Origin: an uncultured Chromatiales bacterium
Lineage (GTDB): Bacteria; Pseudomonadota; Gammaproteobacteria; Steroidobacterales; GCA-2729495
Length of the DNA stretch: 5,762 bases
Assembly: GCA_913058165.1 (NCBI GenBank)
Contig: CAJXQV010000087.1
Coordinates: forward strand, 1 to 5,762
Reading direction: 5' to 3'
Shown piece by piece: positions 1 to 5,079 of the stretch; the stretch's first letter is position 1, and the number at the start of each line of letters is the position of its first letter. The translations under genes were made by a program, and so were the position numbers. The notes beneath the pieces are model-generated. The model worked only from the letters and a program-made list of their open reading frames with translations, ran no database searches and was not told the DNA's origin.

Positions 1-45
1 GATTGCCTCTTGTCTCGTGGGCTCGGAGATGTGTATAAGAGACAG
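1..45 (+). other. Nextera/Illumina adapter contamination (P7 end, i7 index, Tn5 mosaic end)
   Basis: Synthetic sequence at the contig end. Positions 1-3 (GAT) match the end of the P7 primer, and 4-11 (TGCCTCTT) match the Nextera i7 index N711. Positions 12-26 are the Read 2 transposase adapter, and 27-45 are the 19-bp Tn5 mosaic end (AGATGTGTATAAGAGACAG). The match is exact and in the right order, so this is untrimmed library sequence, not genomic DNA or a natural transposon end. Genomic sequence begins at 46. Confidence 0.98.
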
Positions 46-136
46 CTACAGCAATGGTGACTCCTTCCAGAGTTGTTTCGGCAGACCCTAGGCCTTGGAG
101 CGCCTCACGTAAAAGTGTTTCGACGACGAGCTTCAT
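46..136 (-). CDS. argS: Probable arginyl-tRNA synthetase, N-terminal fragment (cut by adapter)
   Basis: An open frame starts with ATG at 136 on the minus strand and runs 30 codons into the adapter junction at 45/46. The peptide begins MKLVVETLLREAL and ends with GVTIAV. The hydrophobic, leucine-rich helix with a following V-x-V-like strand resembles the ArgS N-terminal additional (tRNA D-loop recognition) domain, but 30 residues cannot prove it. The main support is context. It lies on the same strand, 87 bp downstream of priA, and priA-argS is a known order in Pseudomonas (priA, argS, SPOR protein, hslV, hslU). An in-frame TGA lies two codons upstream of the ATG, so this is the only usable start. 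ArgS charges tRNA-Arg in the cytoplasm. Neither HIGH nor KMSK motifs are in the window. The truncation is technical. An alternative is an unrelated small protein. Confidence 0.6.
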
Positions 137-223
137 AAGTAATCACTGCTGTAATCGCGGCAGCTGCATTCATGCTGACCGCATTTCCGGAATGGCGATT
201 CTATACGCTGCGCGCCGCTGGCG

Positions 224-2413
224 CTAAAAAAGCTCGATTGGATCGACATCGATCGACCACCGGGCCTTTCTCGAGAGCGGCGATTCCACCAGATGCTGAC
301 GCCATGAGGTCAGCAGTGCCTGCAGTGCCGGCCGATGTTCTGCCTGCAGCAATATTTGTGCGCGCCAGCGCCCCGACCGCCGCTCCATTGGGGCGCTGGC
401 CGGCCCGAGAATTCTCACACCGCCTGGGTTAATCTGATCTGCAAGAGCCCGTGCGGCGGTTAGAAATTCATAGAGAGTGTCTTTGCTGCTGCTCTCTGCA
501 CGCAGCAAGGCAAGATGACTGTAAGGCGGCCACGCGGTTGCCTGCCGCTCGGCGAGCCCTTCTTCCGCGTAGCCCGCGTAACCCTTGTTGAGCAGTGTCT
601 GCAGCTGGGGATGCTCGGGGTAAAGGGTTTGGATCCAGACTTCTCCACTGCGGTCGGCGCGCCCTGCCCGCCCGGAGACCTGAATAAAATTTTGTGCCAG
701 TCGCTCACCGCTGCGGAAGTCGGTGCCGAATAGCCCCTGATCCGCATCGAGCACGCAGACCAAGGTCACATTCGGAAAGTCATGACCTTTCGTGAGCATC
801 TGCGTACCAAGTAAAATACGTGCATGACCGCCGCGTATTAATTCAAGATGTTGTTCGATGCTGCCTTTGCGGCGCGTTGAGTCGCGATCAAGGCGGACAA
901 TAGTTTCTTCCGGAAACAAATTCTTTATAGCTGTTTCGATTCGTTCGGTACCCTGCCCCAAGGGCAGCAGCTCGCCGCTGCACTCCGGGCAAACCTCAGG
1001 CAAGCGGGATTCGAACCCACAGTGATGGCAGACCGCCAGTTTGCGCTGTTGGTGGACCACCAGGCGCGCATCGCAACGCCGGCATTCCACGCAACTGCAG
1101 CAACTACTGCAAAAAAGTGTTGGTGCGAAACCGCGACGATTCAGATAGATCAGCACCTGTCCGTTGTTGCTGAGGTGTCGGCCGATGGCATCAATCATCG
1201 GCCGCGTTAATCCGTCAGTTGCCGGATAGCGCTGCAGGTCAATCAGGTTAACTTCGGGCTGGCTTGCACCGCCGGCTCTGATGGGTAAGCGCAGTCTTTC
1301 ATAGCGTCCCGCGGTGGCATTTGCCAGCGTTTCAAACGACGGCGTCGCCGAGCCAAGGATAACGGGGATTCTTAATTTCTTGCCGCGCACTACTGCCAGG
1401 TCCCGAGCCGAGTAGCGAAAGCCTTCTTGCTGCTTTAGTGAGGCATCGTGTTCTTCATCGATAACAATCAGCCCCGGTTGGTTGAGCGCGGTAAAAATTG
1501 CGGAGCGAGTGCCGATAATAACGCCCGCTGTGCCGTCGCTGGCATCCAGCCAAGCTTGTGTGCGTTCCGTGTCATTGAGATTTGAATGCATGACGACCAC
1601 AGTGGTTGCAAGTCGCTCCCGAAAGCGAGAGACCAGTTGCGGGGTCAATCCGATTTCAGGGACTACCACCAGTGTCTGTTTGCCAGCGTCTAGCTGTTGT
1701 TCTATGAGGCGCAGGTAAACCTCGGTTTTACCGCTGCCGGTCACGCCATCAAGCAGCCAGGTTTTGCTATTTGCTGGCGTAATTTGATCCACCGCTTGCT
1801 GTTGATCGGCGTTGAGCTGCGGTCCGGTTTTTAATGGGACATCTGGCGGCAGCACCTTCGGCAGTTCTGCGGTGAACTTTGCCACGAACGTTTTCTTTTG
1901 CAGCTCGCGGACGGCGCGTTGCCAGCCGTCATGAACTGCAGCGAGGGCGGTGCTGTTGTGCTCCCCGCTGTGAAGAGCCTGGAGCACCTGCTTTTGCACC
2001 GGGGCTTTAATTGCTGCGGCATCGAGTGCGGCGGTGCCCTTGTCGGTGATGCGCCAACGCGCTTCGCTAGCGCCCAAGGCCTCCTGACCTTTCCGCAGCG
2101 CTACCGGCAAGGCTGCTGCAAAAACTTCGCCCGGTGGGTGCTGATAATAGGCGGCAGCCCAGTTGAGCAGCTCGACCAATGGTCTGTCGAGTAGCGGTAC
2201 AGGGTCAATAATCTGCTTTGCCGCCTTTAAGCGTTCGGGTGCAATAGGGGTGGTGGTGGCAAGCGCTGCAATAATGCCAATCCGTTCGCTGCGTCCGAAC
2301 GGCACACTAACCCGCTGTCCGACCACGGGCTCGGGCCCTCCGGGCGGGGCCAGATAATCGTAGAGTTCATGCAAAGGCGCTTTGAGTGCAACGCGGAGTA
2401 TGGTCGGGTTCAT
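224..2413 (-). CDS. priA: Primosomal protein N', replication-restart 3'-5' DNA helicase PriA
   Basis: Complete PriA of 729 aa (E. coli: 732). PriA recognises stalled or collapsed forks, unwinds the lagging arm and recruits PriB/DnaT so that DnaB can be reloaded. From ATG 2413 the order is: 3'-DNA-binding domain (about residues 1-105); winged-helix region; Walker A GVTGSGKTEVY (223-233); DEEHD box (319-323); GSATPS motif III (354-359); an eight-cysteine zinc module (C435, C438, C444, C447, C462, C465, C475, C478, nearly the E. coli numbering); motif V GTQMLTKGHDF (from 536); motif VI QVSGRAGR (578-585); and a C-terminal domain ending SIDVDPIELF. The frame stays open to a GTG at 2464, but that adds 17 non-conserved residues and overlaps a DnaA-box-like site. 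MNPTILRVALKAPL is the expected N-terminus, so ATG 2413 is preferred. The Shine-Dalgarno is weak. An extra CC/C in the first zinc knuckle (C439, C441) is unusual but leaves the ligands intact. Confidence 0.97.
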   Translation of the reverse strand: MNPTILRVALKAPLHELYDYLAPPGGPEPVVGQRVSVPFGRSERIGIIAALATTTPIAPERLKAAKQIIDPVPLLDRPLVELLNWAAAYYQHPPGEVFAAALPVALRKGQEALGASEARWRITDKGTAALDAAAIKAPVQKQVLQALHSGEHNSTALAAVHDGWQRAVRELQKKTFVAKFTAELPKVLPPDVPLKTGPQLNADQQQAVDQITPANSKTWLLDGVTGSGKTEVYLRLIEQQLDAGKQTLVVVPEIGLTPQLVSRFRERLATTVVVMHSNLNDTERTQAWLDASDGTAGVIIGTRSAIFTALNQPGLIVIDEEHDASLKQQEGFRYSARDLAVVRGKKLRIPVILGSATPSFETLANATAGRYERLRLPIRAGGASQPEVNLIDLQRYPATDGLTRPMIDAIGRHLSNNGQVLIYLNRRGFAPTLFCSSCCSCVECRRCDARLVVHQQRKLAVCHHCGFESRLPEVCPECSGELLPLGQGTERIETAIKNLFPEETIVRLDRDSTRRKGSIEQHLELIRGGHARILLGTQMLTKGHDFPNVTLVCVLDADQGLFGTDFRSGERLAQNFIQVSGRAGRADRSGEVWIQTLYPEHPQLQTLLNKGYAGYAEEGLAERQATAWPPYSHLALLRAESSSKDTLYEFLTAARALADQINPGGVRILGPASAPMERRSGRWRAQILLQAEHRPALQALLTSWRQHLVESPLSRKARWSIDVDPIELF

Positions 2414-2456
2414 AAGTTTTGCTAACGTTTTGTAAAAAAAACCGACATGACATAAG

Positions 2457-2491
2457 TTGTCCACAAAATCTGTGGATAAGTATGTGGATGA
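2457..2491. promoter_or_regulatory. Cluster of three DnaA-box-like sites upstream of priA
   Basis: Three 9-mers match the DnaA box TTATNCACA. TTGTCCACA lies at 2457-2465 on the plus strand (one mismatch). TGTGGATAA at 2471-2479 is a perfect TTATCCACA on the minus strand. TGTGGATGA at 2483-2491 is TCATCCACA on the minus strand (one mismatch). The first two face each other across 5 bp. The cluster sits 44 bp upstream of the priA ATG, so DnaA could act on priA transcription. That role is inference; only the motif matches are seen. Confidence 0.6.
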
Positions 2492-2662
2492 AACCGGAAA
2501 CGGGGGGCTTTAACCGCGTAGTCCGGACATTTGTGCCAGTTTGGTTAAAAAATGAACAATAACAACTTGTATAAATAAATCAATAGTTTATAGCTTACTC
2601 GTAAGTGCCTCTTAGTCCAATCAGGCCTAATTAATTGGTGCATCGCAAGGAATGTGCATAAC

Positions 2663-2675
2663 TGGACTATGTCCA
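2663..2675. repeat. Perfect inverted repeat, operator-like
   Basis: TGGAC-TAT-GTCCA is a perfect 5-bp dyad with a 3-bp spacer. It lies between an isolated GGTGCA (2637-2642) and the NtrC-like palindrome at 2703-2725. This geometry fits a small dimeric regulator site, but 5-bp arms also arise by chance. Confidence 0.3.
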
Positions 2676-2702
2676 AGTGATTGATGACACTTCCCGAGGG
2701 TA

Positions 2703-2725
2703 TTTTGCACCATTTTAGGGCAAAA
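2703..2725. promoter_or_regulatory. NtrC-like palindrome (tentative)
   Basis: The core 2706-2722 reads TGCACC, five bases (ATTTT), then AGGGCA. This resembles the NtrC enhancer pattern TGCACC-N5-GGTGCA with two mismatches in the right arm. The flanks TTTTGC and GCAAAA extend the symmetry. A lone GGTGCA lies upstream at 2637-2642. NtrC works with sigma54, and I found no good TGGCAC-N5-TTGC promoter nearby, so the assignment is weak. It may serve another regulator or be relict. Confidence 0.3.
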
Positions 2726-2810
2726 ATCCGACCTATCATCGTGTGCAGGGTCTTAGTTGACGAACGATTTTTTGCCGATACCGGTAAACCCTTTTCCCCT
2801 AATGTCGTTA

Positions 2811-2871
2811 TCAGAGGGTAGCCCGGCTAATGGGGTTCTCTGATTCTGGAGTGCATAAGCTCCGGTTATGC
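2811..2871 (+). repeat. Two adjacent potential hairpins
   Basis: TCAGAG (2811-2816) can pair with CTCTGA (2838-2843), enclosing a second stem TAGCC-C-GGCTA (2819-2829). Then GCATAA (2853-2858) can pair with TTATGC (2866-2871) around a 7-nt loop. There is no T-run after either, so they are not intrinsic terminators. They lie 110-170 bp ahead of the sigma-factor remnant and could be leader structure or chance. Confidence 0.3.
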
Positions 2872-2979
2872 TAGAGGTTAACCGTGACCGTGACGATTAC
2901 AAGTACAGGCATGGAGAATACCGGTTTTCTGACCGGTGACGGCGCTGTACAGGAGGGTGTTCTGGATAAGCGGCAGGTA

Positions 2980-3387
2980 ATGGACAAGCTTTCTTGCGGG
3001 TATAGAGAGGCGTGGCTATCTGATGGCGCGTATTGCGCTTCGTGATCCTGATGCGGCCTTGGATCTGGTTCAGGACGCCATGATCAAATTGGTGCGTAAC
3101 TATTCCGCGAAGCCCGCCGCAGAATGGCAGCCACTGTTTTTCGTATCTTGAAGAATCTTATTATTAACAATCAGCGGATTCAGAATATGTCAACTGAGCG
3201 ATAGGAAAAGGCGCGTGAACGGTGGGGCAGGCTGACGCCTGAGGAGCGCCATACGATGCGTTCGCGGCGCCTTAATATGTCTCAGGAGGAGCGGGCGATA
3301 TTCCATTAGCGTATGCAGAACATGAGCCCTGCCGAGCGCGAAGACCATCGGTATCAGTTATATACGGGTGATGAACAGGTAGAATGA
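2980..3387 (+). pseudogene. Decayed ECF sigma factor fused to DUF3106-like repeats
   Basis: After a probable ATG at 2980 the frame must shift by one base, near 2986, to read SFLAGIERRGYLMARIALRD and then LDLVQDAMIKLVRNY. This is the N-terminus and region 2 of an ECF sigma70-family factor, which binds core RNA polymerase and the -10 element. At the T-run 3136-3140 a second shift (one T missing) restores FRILKNLIINNQRIQ. The frame then runs into NMSTER and further MSxEER units typical of DUF3106 proteins, interrupted by TAG at 3202-3204 and 3307-3309, before TGA at 3385-3387. Sigma region 4 is absent. Two frameshifts plus two stops make this non-functional. I recall sigma factor, DUF3619 and DUF3106 genes as neighbours in related bacteria, so this looks like an operon collapsed by an internal deletion. 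The family assignment is by recognition, not search. Confidence 0.8.
3184..3363 (+). repeat. Four 45-bp (15-residue) tandem repeats, DUF3106-like
   Basis: Units start at 3184, 3229, 3274 and 3319. Each begins with a variant of NMSxEER (NMSTER, RLTPEER, NMSQEER, NMSPAER) spaced exactly 15 codons apart in one frame. Period and motif match the helical MSPEER repeats of DUF3106 proteins. The nucleotide copies are diverged, so this is an old protein repeat and not a recent duplication. TAG stops interrupt units 1 and 3, at positions where glutamine would fit. Confidence 0.7.
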
Positions 3388-3476
3388 ACTTATCGGAAGT
3401 TGCATTATTTAGTGTGTTGCTTTTTTCCACAGACGCTTCAAGATAGGAGGCGTTCGAGGCTTCAGCAGGCTCATTG
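3388..3476 (+). promoter_or_regulatory. HNH gene leader with Shine-Dalgarno-containing hairpin
   Basis: A strong AGGAGG (3445-3450) lies 26 bp ahead of ATG 3477, too far for normal use, with no ATG or GTG at the ideal distance. ACGCTTC (3433-3439) can pair with GAGGCGT (3447-3453) around a 7-nt loop, which would bury part of this motif. A weaker GCAGG at 3465-3469 is correctly placed for ATG 3477. No clear -35/-10 pair was seen. Confidence 0.35.
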
Positions 3477-4121
3477 ATGGACACCGACGAGTACATCAAA
3501 AATCTGAGTCAACAGGTGCTACGCACCGATGCATCCGGTATGCCACTTGAGTGGATTGATTATCGTGATGCGGCGAGACTCTATTACACCAATCAGGTCG
3601 CTTATGCCTGCGGGCAACCCTTGTATCAAATTCATGGTGGTTTTTCTGCCGCCACGGGCGAACGCTCGGTTATCGAAGTGAATTCAATTATTGCGACTAT
3701 TGGTCATTCGACCAATCATGCTGAGCGGCGCAATAATTATGTGCCGCCGGTCAATAACAAAACACTGTTTCGCCGTGATGCCAACCTATGTATGTACTGC
3801 GCCACGCGCTTTTCCGAGCGTGACTTAACCCGCGATCATATTACGCCGGTGAGTCAGGGTGGTAGAGACGTCTGGGCCAATGTTGTCGCCGCCTGCCGGC
3901 GTTGCAACAACCACAAAGGCGGGCGCACGCCCGAGCAGGCCCGCATGGAACTTATCGCAGTGCCATTTATACCCACCTACGCCGAATACATCTATCTCAA
4001 GGGCCGGCGTGTACTGGCCGACCAAATGGAATTTTTGCTGGCGCACTTCCCACGCACGAGTCCGCTGCACAAACGCTTAAGCGGACACCTCGGAACAGAT
4101 CGCCTCAAACAGTCTTGCTGA
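3477..4121 (+). CDS. HNH endonuclease family protein
   Basis: A 214-aa protein with a zinc-supported HNH nuclease fold in the middle. The order is CMYC (C105, C108), RDHITP (D120, H121), W-x-N (N135), then CRRCNNHKGGRTP (C140, C143, H146). The Cys pairs would hold structural zinc; H121, N135 and H146 are the expected catalytic and metal residues. The N-terminal ~90 residues (GMPLEWIDYRDAARLYY onward) and the C-terminus (GRRVLADQMEFLLAHFP) match my memory of a conserved gammaproteobacterial HNH family. The substrate is not known to me. ATG 3477 is chosen. A TTG at 3474 is the only other in-frame start after TAG 3444-3446 and would add one residue. No signal peptide or membrane segment is seen, so it is cytoplasmic. 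The stop is 16 bp before the flap nuclease start, so the two are probably co-transcribed. A role in DNA repair or phage defence is speculation. Confidence 0.9.
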   Translation: MDTDEYIKNLSQQVLRTDASGMPLEWIDYRDAARLYYTNQVAYACGQPLYQIHGGFSAATGERSVIEVNSIIATIGHSTNHAERRNNYVPPVNNKTLFRRDANLCMYCATRFSERDLTRDHITPVSQGGRDVWANVVAACRRCNNHKGGRTPEQARMELIAVPFIPTYAEYIYLKGRRVLADQMEFLLAHFPRTSPLHKRLSGHLGTDRLKQSC

Positions 4122-4137
4122 GTTAGCATAGGCTTCT

Positions 4138-5037
4138 ATGGTCTATGCGATTGATGCCAGTGTGTATATTTTTCGGGCGTGGTTTTCTATGCCCGACACC
4201 ATGGTCGATGACAACAATGATCCGGTGAATGCGATGTATGGTTTTACGCGATTCATTGGTGACTTTCTGGAGTCGGCAAACCCCGATCTGGTCGCCGTTG
4301 CTTTTGATCAGAGTCTGGGCAGTTGCTTTCGCAACGATATCTACCCCGAATACAAAGCCAATCGTGACCCGGCTCCGGTCGAGTTGAAGCGCCAATTTCT
4401 GCGTTGCCAGCAGGTTGTAAGTGCTTTGGGTTTGGCTGATTTCAGTGAGGCCCGGTTTGAGGCTGACGACCTGATAGGCACCGTTATTACGCGCATGCGT
4501 GCCGATGGTGTCGCAGGCACTATCGTGAGTTGTGACAAAGATATGGTGCAGTTGTTACGCGATGGTGACGTCATGTGGGATTACGCCGGCAATCGTCGCG
4601 TGGGTTATCACGATGTTCCTGGCCAGTACGGTGTGCGGCCGGAGCAGATGATTGATTATTTGGCTTTGGCTGGCGATGCGGTGGATAACATCCCCGGGGT
4701 TCGGGGTGTGGGTCCGAAAACCGCGAGTGCCTTGCTGGCTCATTTTAACTCGCTGGATGCTTTGTACGCGGATCTCGGTTCGGTTGCGCAGTTGAGCTTT
4801 CGTGGGGCGAAGACAATGGCTGGCAAGCTTGAAGAGCATCGTGACAAGGCATTTCTATCGCGGGAGCTCAGCACAATTCATTGTGATGTGCCGGTGAACA
4901 CCAGCGTGGCGGTGTTAAAGCGCCGGGCGCCAGACCTGGGCACGTTACACCATCTGTATGATCAGGCTGGCTTCGGCACGGCCTTGCGTCGTCAGGCCGA
5001 GCGTATTGCCGATAAGTTTGATGCGTCACGGTTATAG
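4138..5037 (+). CDS. 5'-3' exonuclease / flap endonuclease (Pol I 5'-nuclease-like)
   Basis: A 299-aa stand-alone 5' nuclease of the FEN family, expected to remove 5' flaps and RNA primers on DNA. Motifs in order are: IDAS with D6; VAVAFD (D57); the helical arch piece YPEYKANR (69-76); EADDLIGT (E108, D110, D111); SCDKDM (D133, D135); and an H3TH region GDAVDNIPGVRGVGPKTA (179-196) with D180 and D183. All acids for both metal sites appear present. E. coli Xni/ExoIX (251 aa) is shorter and, as I recall, lacks part of the second site, so this protein is closer to the Pol I 5'-nuclease domain and the symbol xni is withheld. No polymerase domain follows. The start MVYAIDAS is the usual N-terminus of this group; the upstream AGG is weak. 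It probably shares a transcript with the HNH gene 16 bp upstream. TAG stop. Confidence 0.93.
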   Translation: MVYAIDASVYIFRAWFSMPDTMVDDNNDPVNAMYGFTRFIGDFLESANPDLVAVAFDQSLGSCFRNDIYPEYKANRDPAPVELKRQFLRCQQVVSALGLADFSEARFEADDLIGTVITRMRADGVAGTIVSCDKDMVQLLRDGDVMWDYAGNRRVGYHDVPGQYGVRPEQMIDYLALAGDAVDNIPGVRGVGPKTASALLAHFNSLDALYADLGSVAQLSFRGAKTMAGKLEEHRDKAFLSRELSTIHCDVPVNTSVAVLKRRAPDLGTLHHLYDQAGFGTALRRQAERIADKFDASRL

Positions 5038-5067
5038 AAAATTTGTAAATATGTTTGAACTGTTTTT

Positions 5068-5071
5068 GAGG
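5068..5071 (+). promoter_or_regulatory. acs ribosome binding site
   Basis: GAGG lies 8 bases before ATG 5080 in the 42-bp gap after the exonuclease gene. It supports that start. The gap is A+T-rich and holds no terminator, so acs may be reached by upstream transcription, although a weak local promoter cannot be excluded. Confidence 0.6.
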
Positions 5072-5079
5072 TTGTAGCA

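Larger units (their letters stand above)
2492..2979. other. Gene-poor intergenic region with AT-rich tract and short dyads
   Basis: I see no convincing gene here. Positions about 2545-2592 are strongly AT-rich and lie beside the DnaA-box cluster. Short dyads follow: CTTAC/GTAAG (2594-2605), TGGAC/GTCCA (2663-2675), a 23-bp palindrome-like element (2703-2725), TAGCC/GGCTA inside TCAGAG/CTCTGA (2811-2843), GCATAA/TTATGC (2853-2871) and GGTTAACC (2876-2883). A minus-strand frame at 2739-2545 (64 codons) ends in a hydrophobic, lysine-rich AT-driven tail; it has no recognisable motif and is not called. A plus-strand frame from GTG 2884 or ATG 2911 runs into the sigma pseudogene in a different phase and may be its decayed leader. 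No convincing sigma70 promoter or terminator was found. Confidence 0.5.

Noticed and set aside
212..231. GCGCC-GCT-GGCGC hairpin with an A-run at the priA stop, as a terminator
   Set aside because: On the minus strand the T-run precedes the stem instead of following it. On the plus strand the stem is followed by A residues. It does not fit an intrinsic terminator in either direction.
2533..2538. TGGCAC on the minus strand as a sigma54 -24 element for priA
   Set aside because: The required TTGC is absent at the right spacing (TCCG is there instead).
2457..2592. Chromosomal or plasmid replication origin
   Set aside because: There are only three boxes, no 13-mer repeats or iterons, and no dnaA, dnaN, rep or par gene in the window. 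Kept only as a possible regulatory cluster.
2645..2662. Minus-strand TGCACATTCCTTGCG as a sigma54 promoter
   Set aside because: The -12 TTGC is present, but the -24 element lacks the GG pair, and no credible gene lies downstream on that strand.
2545..2739. Minus-strand 64-codon frame in the intergenic region
   Set aside because: It has a composition-driven hydrophobic tail in AT-rich DNA, no ribosome site of note and no recognisable motif.
3202..3309. Two in-frame TAG codons at glutamine-like positions, suggesting amber recoding
   Set aside because: priA (224-226) and the exonuclease gene (5035-5037) both end in TAG, and the same remnant also carries two frameshifts. Decay explains it better than a changed code.
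3272..3499. Minus-strand 75-codon frame over the pseudogene and HNH start
   Set aside because: It is antisense to the DUF3106-like repeats and the HNH start, with no motif or ribosome site.
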